A stretch of 64,000 bases of DNA from Paracoccaceae bacterium (GCA_019911965.1 JAIOJF010000046.1:47213-111212), one strand, 5' to 3'. Positions 1-9,362 are shown, counted from the first letter of the stretch. Notes: generated by a model not told the origin, from the letters alone. Translations and numbers: made by a program.

Positions 1-597
1 GCCGAGGAACGCGGACGCCTGATCTATCAGGATGAAAACGGCCTTCTGGACCTGCCGCCGCCAAACCTGATGGGGGCGCACCAGTTCCAGAATGCCGGTG
101 CCGCCATCGCCGCCCTGCGGCATCTGGGTTATGGCGAGGACGTGGCCGAGGCCGCGATCACCCGCGCCGAATGGCCCGCCCGGATGCAGCGGCTGGTTCG
201 CGGGCCGCTGATCGACCTGGCCCCCAAGGCCGAGATCTGGCTGGACGGCGGCCATAATCCGGCCTGCGGCGCGGCACTGGCGGAAACCCTGACGCGGTTG
301 CCAAAGCGCCCCTTGCACATGATCGTCGGGATGCTGAACACCAAGGATATCGCCGGTTACCTGCGCCCGCTGGCGGGGATGGCGCAAACCCTGCAAGGCA
401 TCAGCATCCCCGGCGAAAAGGCGACCCTCAGTGCCGCCGAAACCGTTGCCGCCGCAAGCGCCGCCGGGTTTCAGGCCCGTGAGGCCGACAGCATGGTGGC
501 GGCAATCGGCAGAATCGTGCAGGATGACCCGACCGCGCGGATCCTGATCTGCGGTTCGCTCTACCTCGCCGGGAATGTGCTGCGCGAGAACGGCTGA
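1..597 (+). CDS. folC: Folylpolyglutamate/dihydrofolate synthase, C-terminal part (cut by window edge)
   Basis: This is the C-terminal part of the cytoplasmic ligase that adds glutamate to dihydropteroate or to folates, using ATP. The reading frame is open from base 1, so the start and the P-loop domain lie outside the window. About 198 residues are visible. They include the LMGAHQFQNAG segment that follows the ATPase domain in Mur-ligase-type enzymes, and LDGGHNPACG, the conserved DGAHNP-like motif of the C-terminal domain. The stop is TGA at 595–597, and the next gene begins 39 bases later. The family assignment is confident; bifunctionality is usual in alphaproteobacteria but cannot be read from this half. 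Confidence 0.9.
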   Translation, partial: AEERGRLIYQDENGLLDLPPPNLMGAHQFQNAGAAIAALRHLGYGEDVAEAAITRAEWPARMQRLVRGPLIDLAPKAEIWLDGGHNPACGAALAETLTRLPKRPLHMIVGMLNTKDIAGYLRPLAGMAQTLQGISIPGEKATLSAAETVAAASAAGFQAREADSMVAAIGRIVQDDPTARILICGSLYLAGNVLRENG

Positions 598-636
598 ACC
601 CGGCATCCTTTGCGCGGGACTTGGAAAGGGACAGAT

Positions 637-1854
637 ATGCACCGACGCTCTTTCCTGACCGGCCTGGCAGCAGGGGCGACCGGCGCGTTTCTGCCCTGGC
701 ACGGCGCGCAGGCGGGTGGCGCAACGCTTCGGGGCTATCTCAGAACCAACTGGAGCCGTGATCCCTGGTCGTTCGGGTCTTATTCCTATGTCGCGAAAGG
801 GGCGGCGCAGCGTGATCGCGCGGTTGTCGGCGCACCCGTTGCCGGGCGGGTGTTTTTCGCAGGCGAGGCGGTTCATCCGACCTATAACTCCACCGTTCAT
901 GCCGCCTATGAAAGCGGCGAGGCGGTCGGGCGTGACGTGGCGGGCGACCATTCCGGGCATGTCGCGGTGATCGGGGCGGGCGTCAGCGGCCTGGCCGCCG
1001 CGCAGGCGCTTTCGGCCAAGGGGCGCAAGGTGACTGTTTTCGAGGCACGGGACCGTATCGGCGGGCGGGTCTGGACCAGCAATTCCTTTGGCATCCCGCT
1101 CGATCTGGGGGCAAGCTGGATTCACGGAACCAGCCGCAATCCGGTTGCAAAACTTGCGCGCAAGGCGAATGCCAGGACCGTTGCCACCGACGATTCCTAT
1201 ATTGCGCGCGGTGGCGATGGCCGGCGGATCAGCGAGGACGATGTGCCGGACTGGCTGGATGCGGTAACGCTTTATCAGCACGAGGCCGGTGCGGATCGCT
1301 CGGAAATCAACCTGTCCGCCTACGAGGCCGAACCGGAATATGACGGCGACGAGGTGATCTTTCCGAACGGATACCAGGGCATCCTCGGCGCACTTGGCGG
1401 CAGCTACGAGGTGCGGCTTGCCTCGCCCGTCACCGCGATTACCTATGGCGACGGCGGTGTCACCCTTGCCGTTAGGGGCGAACAACACCTTTTCGACGCG
1501 GTTGTCGTGACCCTGCCGCTGGGCGTTCTGAAAAACAAGGCGGTCAGCTTCAGCCCGCCGTTGCCCGCCGACAAGCAGGCCGCGATTGCGCGGCTGGGCA
1601 TGGGAACCCTCGACAAGTTCTACCTTCTGTATGACCGGCCGTTCTGGGACAAGGATGTCACCTGGATCGGCACGCCTGAAAACGGCCTGCCGCGCGGGCA
1701 GTTCAGCGAATGGCTCAATTTCTACAAATATATCGGTCAGCCCATCATCATGGCGTTCAATGGCGGCCCGCCCGCGCTTCGCCTTGCCGCGGAGCCTGAC
1801 GAAAAGCTGGTGCAGGCGGCGCAGCAGACATTGGCGCGGGCCTATCCGGGCTGA
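637..1854 (+). CDS. Exported flavin amine oxidase with circularly permuted domain order
   Basis: FAD-dependent amine oxidase of the polyamine/monoamine oxidase family, 405 residues. ATG 637 is preferred over an upstream TTG because GGAAAGGG lies 6 bases before it. Residues 1–26 look like a twin-arginine signal ([10 protein letters not shown] then an AQA-type cleavage site), implying export of a folded flavoprotein. The order of parts is abnormal. Residues 34–103 ([16 protein letters not shown], then FFAGEA at 73–78 and [10 protein letters not shown]) are the segment that normally ends these enzymes. The Rossmann motif GAGVSG (113–118) and [11 protein letters not shown], normally at the N-terminus, come afterwards. 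The protein stops at LARAYPG, just where the displaced segment would normally follow. Substrate unknown. Confidence 0.85.
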   Translation: MHRRSFLTGLAAGATGAFLPWHGAQAGGATLRGYLRTNWSRDPWSFGSYSYVAKGAAQRDRAVVGAPVAGRVFFAGEAVHPTYNSTVHAAYESGEAVGRDVAGDHSGHVAVIGAGVSGLAAAQALSAKGRKVTVFEARDRIGGRVWTSNSFGIPLDLGASWIHGTSRNPVAKLARKANARTVATDDSYIARGGDGRRISEDDVPDWLDAVTLYQHEAGADRSEINLSAYEAEPEYDGDEVIFPNGYQGILGALGGSYEVRLASPVTAITYGDGGVTLAVRGEQHLFDAVVVTLPLGVLKNKAVSFSPPLPADKQAAIARLGMGTLDKFYLLYDRPFWDKDVTWIGTPENGLPRGQFSEWLNFYKYIGQPIIMAFNGGPPALRLAAEPDEKLVQAAQQTLARAYPG

Positions 1855-1927
1855 AGCGCCCCACTTGCCGGGCTTGTACCCGGGGCCCCATATAGTGTAT
1901 TGCCCGCGCCCTGACCGGAGATCAATC

Positions 1928-3076
1928 ATGACCGCCATCACCCCCGATTTGCTGACGATCCCACGCAAGGACGCGCCGGGCCTGGCGAACCTTGTCGGCC
2001 TGACCCGTGAGGGGCTGCACGCCGCCCTGATCGCCGCCGGCACGCCCGAGGCGCAGGCGAAGATGCGCACCGGGCAGGTCTGGCAATGGATCTACCAGAA
2101 GGGTGTCAGCGATTTTGGGCTGATGACCAACCTTGCCAAGCCGTTCCGCGCCCTGCTGGCCGACAATTTCGTGATCGAGCGGCCCGAGATCGTGGTGAAA
2201 CAGGTCTCCGACGACGGCACGCGCAAATACCTTTTGCGGATCGCCGGGGGCCACGAGGTCGAGACCGTCTATATCCCCGAGGAAGATCGCGGCACGCTGT
2301 GCGTTTCCAGTCAGGTGGGCTGTACGCTGACCTGTTCGTTCTGCCATACCGGCACGCAGAAACTGGTGCGCAACCTGACGGCGGCGGAAATCGTCGGGCA
2401 GATTCTGGTGGCGCGGGACGATCTGGGCGAATGGCCGAAGCCGGGGCGCAATCCCAAGGATGAAACCAGGCTGTTGTCCAATATCGTGCTGATGGGCATG
2501 GGCGAGCCGTTGTACAATTTCGAGAACGTCCGCGATGCGATGAAGATCGCGATGGACCCCGAGGGGATTTCACTGTCGCGGCGGCGGATCACGCTGTCCA
2601 CCTCGGGTGTGGTGCCGGAAATCGCCCGCGCCGGGGAAGAAATCGGCTGCCAGTTGGCGATTTCCTTTCACGCCACCGATGACGCGACGCGCGACAGGCT
2701 GGTGCCGATCAACAAGCGCTGGAATATCGAGGCGTTGCTGGCGGCGCTGAAGGACTATCCCCGGCTGTCGAACTCGGAGCGGATCACGTTTGAATACGTG
2801 ATGCTGAAAGGCGTGAACGACAGTGACGAGGACGCGCGGCGGCTGGTGAAGCTGATCGAAGGCATCCCGGCCAAGATCAACCTGATCCCGTTCAACGAAT
2901 GGCCCGGCGCGCCCTATGAACGCTCCTCGGGCAACCGCATCCACGCGTTTGCCGATATCATCTACCACGCCGGTTACGCCTCGCCGATCCGCAAGCCGCG
3001 GGGCGAGGATATCATGGCCGCCTGCGGGCAGTTGAAATCCGAGACCGAACGGGGGCGGCGGGACAAGGTGCGGTAG
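1928..3076 (+). CDS. rlmN: 23S rRNA A2503 / tRNA A37 C2-methyltransferase
   Basis: Radical-SAM methyltransferase that methylates C2 of adenine 2503 in 23S rRNA and of adenine 37 in some tRNAs. The protein has 382 residues, the usual size. The [4Fe-4S] CxxxCxxC motif is seen in [12 protein letters not shown], followed by [10 protein letters not shown] and, near the C-terminus, MAACGQL, which holds the second catalytic cysteine. ATG 1928 has GGAG 7 bases upstream; an open frame reaching back to 1586 overlaps the preceding gene and is rejected as the true start. It is probably transcribed alone or with the following lipoprotein gene. Confidence 0.96.
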   Translation: MTAITPDLLTIPRKDAPGLANLVGLTREGLHAALIAAGTPEAQAKMRTGQVWQWIYQKGVSDFGLMTNLAKPFRALLADNFVIERPEIVVKQVSDDGTRKYLLRIAGGHEVETVYIPEEDRGTLCVSSQVGCTLTCSFCHTGTQKLVRNLTAAEIVGQILVARDDLGEWPKPGRNPKDETRLLSNIVLMGMGEPLYNFENVRDAMKIAMDPEGISLSRRRITLSTSGVVPEIARAGEEIGCQLAISFHATDDATRDRLVPINKRWNIEALLAALKDYPRLSNSERITFEYVMLKGVNDSDEDARRLVKLIEGIPAKINLIPFNEWPGAPYERSSGNRIHAFADIIYHAGYASPIRKPRGEDIMAACGQLKSETERGRRDKVR

Positions 3077-3150
3077 ACGCAGCCCCCACTTCCGCTACGC
3101 CCGCGAATCCGCTACAATGCCGCCATCAATGGCCCGTTCAGAGGTACAAG

Positions 3151-3648
3151 ATGCAGGCTTTCATTCGGATCATCGTCGTCCTGGCGCTGGCGCTGGGCAT
3201 CAATGCCTGTTCCAAGTTCAAGCGTTACGACGGCCCCGAGGTCACCCGCGTGGTGATCCTGAAATCCACCCGCAGGATGTATCTGATGCATGGCGAGGAG
3301 GCGCTGAAAGTCTACGAGGTTGACCTCGGCTTCGCCCCCGATGGCCACAAGGAATTTGAAGGCGACGGGCGCACCCCGGAAGGCAGCTACCTGATCGACC
3401 GGCGCAATCCGCGCAGCGATTTCCACCTGAGCCTCGGCATCAACTATCCCAACGAGGCGGATATCGAAAACGCCCGCAAGGCCGGGAAGTCTCCGGGCGG
3501 GGATATCTTCATCCACGGCGGCCCGCGCCTGTTCCGCGACAAGAAGCGCGACGACTGGACCGCCGGCTGCATCTCGGTCTCCAACAAGGAGATCGAGGAG
3601 ATTTACGCGATGGTGCGCGACGGCACGCCGATCGACATTTTCCCGTAA
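3151..3648 (+). CDS. L,D-transpeptidase (YkuD) lipoprotein
   Basis: Small YkuD-domain protein of 165 residues that should act on peptidoglycan in the periplasm, cross-linking stem peptides or attaching proteins. The N-terminal hydrophobic stretch ends in INAC, a somewhat irregular lipobox, so lipid anchoring is likely but not certain. The catalytic signature is intact: IHGG, then TAGCISVSN with the nucleophile cysteine. The domain fills the whole mature protein with no peptidoglycan-binding module. An AGAGG-like ribosome site precedes ATG 3151. A second L,D-transpeptidase of a different subfamily lies at 5385–5993. Confidence 0.88.
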   Translation: MQAFIRIIVVLALALGINACSKFKRYDGPEVTRVVILKSTRRMYLMHGEEALKVYEVDLGFAPDGHKEFEGDGRTPEGSYLIDRRNPRSDFHLSLGINYPNEADIENARKAGKSPGGDIFIHGGPRLFRDKKRDDWTAGCISVSNKEIEEIYAMVRDGTPIDIFP

Positions 3649-3793
3649 GGCCCACCGATAGTCTCATGAATTGAATTCGCCTCAGGGTTTTGTTAACCTG
3701 CGGCCCTGTCGAGATGCGCCGTGCCTTGCCGGCATACCTGATAACCATCGCCGGCCGGTTGATGCCTCTCATTGATCTGAAGGAGATTTCCCG

Positions 3794-4693
3794 GTGCGGT
3801 TTTCACATTTCCTGGCAGCCCTTGCCCTGACCACCTTCGCCGCCGGTGCGGCGCTGGCGGATCGTGGCTACATGTTCAACTTCATCGGGCCGTCGGGGGC
3901 CGGCAAGTCCACGCTGATCATGGTTCTGATCAACGATCTGGGCAAGCCGCGGCGGATATCGCTGAATTCCGGGCAGGACGGCGCGGTTTTCGGCCATCTT
4001 GAGGATCGCAAGCTGTTCGTGGTGGATGAAAAGAACCGCGAGGTGATTGATGTCGGCGCGATGATGGGGGCCTATCGCGGATCGGGCATGGCCGGTGCTG
4101 CCGGTTCTGCCAGCGGCTCGATGGCCGCGCTGGATGCCGTGCAGGAGCAGATGCGCGAGAAGCTGGAAGAGATGCTGGCGCAGATGCCCGAAGACCAGCG
4201 CCCGATGGCGCGCAAGATGCTGGAAAAGCAGTTCGGCCTGAAACCGAAGAAGGCCGAGCCTGCCCCGACCGCTGGCAACGGTGCCGGTATGGAAGTGACC
4301 GAGACCGGACAGGTGAAGATCGAAAACGGAATGGAACAGCACCTGATCGTGATTTCGGTCGATGGCCGGCCGGTCAGCGAGGTCTGGGTGACGGACCCGG
4401 ACAATGTCGAAGGTGGTCAGGTGATGATCGACGCGATGGCCGGTCTGGGCGGGCTGTTCGACGAGGTGGTCGGCGATGCGATGCCGGGCGGCAAGGGCAA
4501 AGGCAAGGGGCCGGGCATGAACACCTTTGAATTCGCCCGCCAGATGGCGCGGCTGAACCGCTTTCCTATCAGCACCACAGACCTGGAGGACGACGAGACC
4601 TTCACGCTGGAAAGCGCCGCTGAACGCGATCTGGACCCTGATGCGTTCGAGCCGCCAAAGGGCTATCGCCTGCGCACGATGCCTGGCGGTTAA
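3794..4693 (+). CDS. Exported protein of unknown function with a P-loop-like motif after the signal peptide
   Basis: A 299-residue protein I do not recognise. GTG 3794 is chosen because AAGGAG lies 8 bases upstream and because it gives a clean Sec signal peptide (residues 1–22, ending ALA-D). Directly after the signal comes FIGPSGAGKST (31–40), a textbook Walker A sequence, yet no Walker B or nucleotide-switch region is evident and ATP is not expected in the periplasm. The middle has a Gly/Ala/Ser stretch and a charged helix (about 115–155), then a beta-rich part with acidic patches and a GKGKGKG run. Function cannot be assigned. Confidence 0.7.
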   Translation: MRFSHFLAALALTTFAAGAALADRGYMFNFIGPSGAGKSTLIMVLINDLGKPRRISLNSGQDGAVFGHLEDRKLFVVDEKNREVIDVGAMMGAYRGSGMAGAAGSASGSMAALDAVQEQMREKLEEMLAQMPEDQRPMARKMLEKQFGLKPKKAEPAPTAGNGAGMEVTETGQVKIENGMEQHLIVISVDGRPVSEVWVTDPDNVEGGQVMIDAMAGLGGLFDEVVGDAMPGGKGKGKGPGMNTFEFARQMARLNRFPISTTDLEDDETFTLESAAERDLDPDAFEPPKGYRLRTMPGG

Positions 4694-4711
4694 GCGTGCC
4701 CGGGGTCAGGC

Positions 4712-5218
4712 TCAGCTTCCGAAAATCTGTGTCCACCAGATCTTGCCGCCGGGTTCCTGATACCACGACAGGCCCATGAAACGGGCATCGGGGTTCATGA
4801 TCACGTCGCGGGTGGCCGGGTCGCTCATCCAGGCGGCCAGGGTCTCGACATCGCTTTCAAAGGTTTCCGAGATATTCTCGCCCAGCATCACGCCGGGATA
4901 ACCGGCGCGCGCCACCCGGTCGATCGGCGACGAGCCGTCCGATCCGAAATGCCAGGGCCGGTTCTGGATCGACATGTCACGCGAATGCGTCGCCGCCGCC
5001 GCGGTCAGTTCGGCCGACAATTCCAGCGGCTGCAATCCGCTGGCCACGCGCAGCGCATTGACGGAATCGAGCATGCGGTACGGGATCTTGTTGCTCTCGA
5101 ATACGCCGATGCGGAACACGCCCCGTCCCGGACCGTTGGTCGAGCCGTCTCCCGTGCAGGCCGACAGGGCAAACAGGGAAAGAAACAGGCTAATGATCAG
5201 GCGTGTCATTTTTGTCAT
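4712..5218 (-). CDS. CAP-domain (SCP/PR1-like) lipoprotein
   Basis: A 168-residue secreted CAP-family protein. The N-terminus carries a lipoprotein signal with lipobox LSAC, so the mature protein should be anchored at the envelope. The CAP fold is supported by NALRVASGLQPLELS, THSRDMSIQNRPWHFG (histidine-containing motif), LGENIS and the closing WYQEPGGKIWWTQIFG. Bacterial CAP proteins are of mostly unknown function; ligand binding or peptidase roles have been proposed. It converges on the upstream gene, with only 18 bases between the stops. Confidence 0.85.
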   Translation of the reverse strand: MTKMTRLIISLFLSLFALSACTGDGSTNGPGRGVFRIGVFESNKIPYRMLDSVNALRVASGLQPLELSAELTAAAATHSRDMSIQNRPWHFGSDGSSPIDRVARAGYPGVMLGENISETFESDVETLAAWMSDPATRDVIMNPDARFMGLSWYQEPGGKIWWTQIFGS

Positions 5219-5384
5219 ACCATCCAGGATGCGTTCGCTGCCAATCCCTAACCGCTACGGCACGGTCTTTCAAATAATAGCCACAGGCGATACGAAAGAT
5301 AACGCGACTTTGAATTGAAACTGAGGCTTTCGGGCAATATCCCGGCCTCGGGAACCGCACATGAACCCGCCGATGGAGTTTACC

Positions 5385-5993
5385 GTGAAAAACCAGAAAC
5401 CTGCCATGCTTAGCCGCCGCGCCTTCAACCGCTCGCTGCTTGCCGGTGCCGGCACACTGGCCGTCGGGCTGCCTGCCACCGCCTGGGCCGAAGATGAAAT
5501 CGAGATGGAGCATGACGTTACCGAGACGGTAAAGCACAATCTGTCCAGTTTTTCCTCGAAAACCTGGCAACCCTATTTCGACAATCTGCGCAACGGCGCG
5601 ATCCTTGTCGATACCACGTCGCGGGCGCTGCATTACTGGTCGTCGGACGAATCACTCTACAAGCTCTATCCGACAAGCGTGCCGGTTTCCGAAGAACTGA
5701 CACGCCGGGGGCGCACCTCGATCGTGCAAAAGGTGGTTGGCCCGGAATGGCGCCCGACCCCGGCGATGAAGCGGCGAAACCCCGAATGGCCGGATTATGT
5801 CGGCCCGGGCGAGGACAATCCGCTTGGAACGCACGCAATGTATCTCGGATGGCAATATTACCGCATTCATGGCACGAACGACACACGCAAGATCGGTCGC
5901 CGCTCGTCCAATGGTTGCATCGGTCTGTACAACGAACACATTGCCGAACTGTTCGAGCTGGCCAAGGTCGGCACACAGGTGTTGCTTATTTAA
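5385..5993 (+). CDS. L,D-transpeptidase (ErfK/YbiS-type), Tat-exported
   Basis: Periplasmic L,D-transpeptidase of 202 residues. GTG 5385 is favoured over ATG 5361 because GGAG lies 6 bases upstream. It begins MKNQKPAMLSRRAFNRSLL, a twin-arginine signal ending TAWA-E. The catalytic region is complete: YRIHGTND followed by GRRSSNGCIGLYNEHIAEL, with the cysteine nucleophile. This subfamily is very common in Rhodobacterales, usually in several copies. It may form 3-3 cross-links or attach envelope proteins; which of these is not visible from sequence. Confidence 0.9.
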   Translation: MKNQKPAMLSRRAFNRSLLAGAGTLAVGLPATAWAEDEIEMEHDVTETVKHNLSSFSSKTWQPYFDNLRNGAILVDTTSRALHYWSSDESLYKLYPTSVPVSEELTRRGRTSIVQKVVGPEWRPTPAMKRRNPEWPDYVGPGEDNPLGTHAMYLGWQYYRIHGTNDTRKIGRRSSNGCIGLYNEHIAELFELAKVGTQVLLI

Positions 5994-6151
5994 CGACATT
6001 GCAGGAAACCTGCGATCCCGGCCCCGGCAGAGGCATTGCAATTGAAAATGTATGCTGGTTAGAAATGGGGACGAGGTACAGTCTTGGGTGCATGTCGTTG
6101 GGTTCCAAATACCTTGACCCGCAAAACGACAGGCAATTTTTGGAGGATAAC

Positions 6152-6331
6152 ATGAAATCACTCGCTCTGGCAGCCGCCATCTCGCTCGCCGCCACGTCGG
6201 CTTTCGCTGGCTCCTACGTCGCTCCGGTGATGGAGCCCGTAGTGGTTGAAGAAGCCGCGTCTTCGTCTTCGGGCGGCGGTGTTCTGGTTCCGCTGATCGC
6301 GCTTCTGGTCATCTGGGCCGCCACGCGCTAA
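6152..6331 (+). CDS. 59-residue exported/membrane protein, tandem copy 1
   Basis: Small protein with a Sec-type signal peptide (MKSLALAAAISLAATSAFAG), a short acidic-valine stretch (PVMEPVVVEEAASSSSGGG) and a hydrophobic C-terminus (VLVPLIALLVIWAATR) that could span or sit in a membrane. TGGAGGA lies 4 bases before ATG 6152. The protein is identical in every residue to the one encoded at 6503–6682, although the DNA differs at 8 synonymous positions. Each copy is followed by its own terminator hairpin. Similar small proteins seem common in Rhodobacterales, but I know of no function. Confidence 0.85.
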   Translation: MKSLALAAAISLAATSAFAGSYVAPVMEPVVVEEAASSSSGGGVLVPLIALLVIWAATR

Positions 6332-6362
6332 GCGATCCCGCTTCGGCAGGATAAAGTTGTGG

Positions 6363-6389
6363 AAAGGCAGCGGCTTACCGCTGCCTTTT
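6363..6389 (+). terminator. Rho-independent terminator after copy 1 of the small exported gene
   Basis: Perfect stem GGCAGCGG / CCGCTGCC (6366–6373 with 6378–6385), a 4-base loop, flanked by AAA on the left and TTTT on the right. Lies 32 bases after the stop codon. Confidence 0.9.
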
Positions 6390-6502
6390 CCATTTCCGGA
6401 TCAGCGTTTCCGGACTGTTGACAGGGCTTGTGTACCGGGTCGGTTTCGGGGTAAACTCCACGGGCTATTTACGCCGCAAGGCAATTATCTCAGGAGGATA
6501 AC

Positions 6503-6682
6503 ATGAAGTCACTCGCACTCGCCGCCGCTATCTCGCTCGCCGCCACGTCGGCTTTCGCTGGCTCCTACGTCGCTCCGGTGATGGAGCCCGTCGTGGTTGA
6601 AGAAGCCGCCTCTTCGTCTTCGGGCGGTGGTGTTCTGGTTCCGCTGATCGCGCTTCTGGTCATCTGGGCCGCCACGCGCTAA
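6503..6682 (+). CDS. 59-residue exported/membrane protein, tandem copy 2
   Basis: Second gene of the tandem pair, encoding the same 59 residues as 6152–6331: a signal peptide to about residue 19, a VVVEEAASSSSGGG linker and a hydrophobic tail ending WAATR. AGGAGGA lies 5 bases before ATG 6503. The ribosome site and a GGCAATT sequence upstream are shared with copy 1, so the duplication included the leader. All 8 base differences between the coding sequences are silent, pointing to strong selection on the protein or recent gene conversion. Function unknown; high dosage of a small envelope protein is a plausible reason for two copies. Confidence 0.85.
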   Translation: MKSLALAAAISLAATSAFAGSYVAPVMEPVVVEEAASSSSGGGVLVPLIALLVIWAATR

Positions 6683-6708
6683 GGCGCAGGCTCGCGAAAA
6701 GATTGCGG

Positions 6709-6735
6709 AAAGGCAGCGGCAATCGCTGCCTTTTT
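6709..6735 (+). terminator. Rho-independent terminator after copy 2
   Basis: Stem AAAGGCAGCG / CGCTGCCTTT (6709–6718 with 6724–6733), a 5-base loop and a run of five T. It is nearly identical to the hairpin at 6363–6389 and also closes the minus-strand gene ending at 6741. Confidence 0.9.
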
Positions 6736-6740
6736 GCGTT

Positions 6741-7613
6741 TCAGGGGGTCGGTGCCTCAGCCGCCAGCAGCGCCTGCAGGCCCTCGCGATAGGTCGGGTA
6801 TGACAGGCGCACACCCAGTTCCCGAAGGATCAGATCGTTGCGGACACGCTTTGATTCGGCATAGAAGCTCCGCGCCATCGGCGTCATGTCCGCACTGGCA
6901 AAATCCTCGGCAGGCGGCAGCGGCAGGCCAAGCATTTCCGCGGCCATGCCGATCACGTCCTCGGGCGGGGCGGCTTCGTTGTCGCAGACATTGTAGATCG
7001 CCCCGGCCCGTGGTCGCGCAATCGAGGCCGCCAGCGTTTGCGCGATATCGTCGGCATGGATGCGGCTGAACACCTGCCCCGGCTTGACAATCCGCCGCGC
7101 CGTGCCGCTTCGGACCTTGGCGAAAGGGCCGCGCCCGGGGCCGTAGATACCGGCCAGCCGGAAGATATGCAGCGGCAAACCGGCATCGCGGGCCAGATCG
7201 GCCCAGGCGGCCTCGGCGGCGACACGCCAGCGCCCGCGTTTCGTGGCGGGTGTCAGGGGCGTCGCCTCGTCCACCCAGCCGCCTTGATGATCGCCGTAAA
7301 CCGCCGTGGTCGAAAGATAGCCCATCCATTCCAGCCGCCCGGCCCGCGCGGCGATATCCGCGCCCAATGCTGCCAGCACCGGGTCGCCGCCTTCGCCGGG
7401 GGCGACCGACAGAAGGATATGCGTGGCAGCGTCCAGTGCCGGGGCAGGATCGCTGCCGGGCCAGATCATGCCTTCGACCCCAAGGGCCGCCATATCCGCC
7501 AGCCTGTCCGTATCGCGCGTCGTGCCGATCACCCGCCAGCCATCGGCCAGCAGCAGCCGCGACAGCGCCGAGGCACTGTAGCCATGCCCGAAAACCAGCA
7601 TTACCTTGCTCAT
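6741..7613 (-). CDS. NAD(P)-dependent epimerase/dehydratase-like SDR protein
   Basis: Extended short-chain dehydrogenase-like protein of 290 residues. ATG 7613 (MSKVMLVFGHGYSASALS) has GAAGGA about 8 bases upstream; the longer open frame is rejected. The nucleotide-binding GxGxxA-type loop is FGHGYSASAL. YLSTTAVYGDHQGGWVDE and RLAGIYGPGRGPF are typical of the YeeZ-like group, in which the usual catalytic YxxxK pair is not clearly kept. The substrate is unknown. It is the last gene of a minus-strand run GST–queG–SDR, with 52 bases between the queG stop and this start. Confidence 0.8.
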   Translation of the reverse strand: MSKVMLVFGHGYSASALSRLLLADGWRVIGTTRDTDRLADMAALGVEGMIWPGSDPAPALDAATHILLSVAPGEGGDPVLAALGADIAARAGRLEWMGYLSTTAVYGDHQGGWVDEATPLTPATKRGRWRVAAEAAWADLARDAGLPLHIFRLAGIYGPGRGPFAKVRSGTARRIVKPGQVFSRIHADDIAQTLAASIARPRAGAIYNVCDNEAAPPEDVIGMAAEMLGLPLPPAEDFASADMTPMARSFYAESKRVRNDLILRELGVRLSYPTYREGLQALLAAEAPTP

Positions 7614-7665
7614 TCTCTTATCCTTCTTTTTGGCGGAAATACTCCCGCCGGAGGCCAGCGGCCTT

Positions 7666-8700
7666 TCATCCTTCCAGGCGCCGGATTGCCCAGCCAGCGG
7701 CCTCGCGCACCACGGCATCGCCGTCGTTCAGGCAATCCCGCGCCTTGTCCGCCAGCGCCGGATCGCCGGAATTGCCGATTGCATACAGAACGTTACGCAC
7801 AAACCGGTTACGCCCGATGCGCTTGACCGGGGATTTCGTGAACAGGGCGCGAAATGCGGCATCGTCCAGCCCGACCAGATCGCCAAGGGCCGGTTCGGCC
7901 AGTTCGGCGCGGGCGTGATAGCCTGCCTCGTGCGCCAGAACCGCATATTTGTTCCAGGGGCAGGCGGCCAGGCAATCGTCGCAGCCATATATGCGGTTGC
8001 CCATGTGCACGCGCAATTCCTCGTCCACCGGTCCGGCATGTTCGATGGTCAGGTAGGAAATGCAGCGCCGCGCGTCGATCCGGTAGGGTGCGGGGAAGGC
8101 CCCGGTCGGGCAGGCATCCAGACAGGCGCGGCACGATCCGCAATGATCGGTTCCGGCCTCGTCGTGGTCCAGTTCGGCGGTGGTGAAGATCGCGCCCAGG
8201 AACACCCAGGAGCCGAATGCGCGGCTGACCAGATTGGTATGCTTGCCCTGCCAGCCCAGCCCCGCCGCCGCCGCCAGCGGCTTTTCCATCACCGGGGCGG
8301 TATCGACGAATACCTTGATTTCGGTCCCCGGTGCCTGTTCGATCAGCCAGCGGCCCAGCCGTTTCAGGCGTTTCTTCACAATGTCATGGTAGTCGCGGTT
8401 CTGCGCATAGACCGAGATCGCGCCCTTGCCCGGTTGCCCCAGAATCACCCCCGGATCGGTGGCGGGGCCGTAATTCTCGGCCAGCATGATCACCGAGCGC
8501 GCCTCGGGCCAGAGTGCGGCGGGATCGCCGCGCCAATGCATCCGCTCGGCCATCCATCCCATCTGCCCGTGCCGCCCGGCCGCGACAAAATCCGCCAGCC
8601 GCGCCGCGGCCAGGGGCACATCGCCGGGGCCGCAGATACCGATATCCGAAAATCCTTCGGCCCGCGCCTGCGCCTTCAATGCCGCCGTCAGCGGGATCAA
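7666..8700 (-). CDS. queG: Epoxyqueuosine reductase
   Basis: Cobalamin- and [4Fe-4S]-dependent enzyme that reduces epoxyqueuosine in tRNA to queuosine, the last step of the pathway. The 344 residues contain both ferredoxin-type motifs, [16 protein letters not shown] and [16 protein letters not shown], separated by [11 protein letters not shown] as in the family. A HEAT-like C-terminal region ([17 protein letters not shown]) follows. The start appears to be TTG 8700, overlapping the TGA of the upstream GST gene, so translational coupling is likely. No better in-frame start fits the family N-terminus. Confidence 0.93.
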   Translation of the reverse strand: MIPLTAALKAQARAEGFSDIGICGPGDVPLAAARLADFVAAGRHGQMGWMAERMHWRGDPAALWPEARSVIMLAENYGPATDPGVILGQPGKGAISVYAQNRDYHDIVKKRLKRLGRWLIEQAPGTEIKVFVDTAPVMEKPLAAAAGLGWQGKHTNLVSRAFGSWVFLGAIFTTAELDHDEAGTDHCGSCRACLDACPTGAFPAPYRIDARRCISYLTIEHAGPVDEELRVHMGNRIYGCDDCLAACPWNKYAVLAHEAGYHARAELAEPALGDLVGLDDAAFRALFTKSPVKRIGRNRFVRNVLYAIGNSGDPALADKARDCLNDGDAVVREAAGWAIRRLEG

Positions 8701-9362
8701 AAATCCAGGTCCGCGTAATGCGGCGGCTGCGGGAAGCCCGGGACGTTATCGGCCAGCAGCGAGCGGAAGGCCGGGCGAGACTTGATCGTGGCGTACCATT
8801 CCTTGATCAGCGCCGAGCGGTCCCAATCGACATCACGGATATAATCCAGGCAGGACAGATGCGCGGCGGCGGCGAAATCCGCCAGGCTCAGCCGGTCCCC
8901 GGCCAGCCAGCGGCGCTGTTCCAGCAATTCGGTCATGTAATCGAGGTGGAACTTGATGTTGCGCGAGCCCGCCTTGACATTGGCGCTGTCGGGATAGCCC
9001 GATTGCGTGATCTTCTTGTTGACCCGTTCATACAGCAGGTTCGCCGTCACCTCGCGGTGGAACTTGTCGTCAAACCAGAAATTCAGTCGCCTGACCTCGG
9101 CGCGTTCCGACGGCTTTGTCGGCATCAGCGGCGGTTCGGGATGCACTTCCTCCAGGTATTCGCAGATCGCCGAGCTTTCGGCCAGTGTCAGCCCGTCCGC
9201 CTTCAGCACCGGCACCATGCCGGCGGGGTTCATCAGGATGAAATCCTTGCGCTTTTCCCAGTAGCGTTCCTCGATCAGCTCCACCTCGATGCGTTTTTCG
9301 GCCAGCACCAGGCGGACCTTGCGGCAGAACGGAGACAGGGGAACGTGGTAAAGACGGTGCAT
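8697..9362 (-). CDS. Glutathione S-transferase family protein
   Basis: A 221-residue cytoplasmic protein with an N-terminal thioredoxin-like domain ([20 protein letters not shown], possible catalytic Ser/Cys in SPFC; MVPVL with the cis-proline; [11 protein letters not shown] for glutathione binding) and a helical C-terminal domain (about 90–210). It may conjugate or reduce small electrophiles with glutathione; the specific substrate cannot be read. It is first in the GST–queG–SDR run and overlaps queG by 4 bases. Confidence 0.88.
   Translation of the reverse strand: MHRLYHVPLSPFCRKVRLVLAEKRIEVELIEERYWEKRKDFILMNPAGMVPVLKADGLTLAESSAICEYLEEVHPEPPLMPTKPSERAEVRRLNFWFDDKFHREVTANLLYERVNKKITQSGYPDSANVKAGSRNIKFHLDYMTELLEQRRWLAGDRLSLADFAAAAHLSCLDYIRDVDWDRSALIKEWYATIKSRPAFRSLLADNVPGFPQPPHYADLDF

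Noticed and set aside
6418..6457. TTGACA at 6418 with TAAACT at 6452 as a promoter for small-protein copy 2
   Set aside because: The spacer of 28 bases is too long for a sigma-70 promoter; no better -10 is at the right distance.
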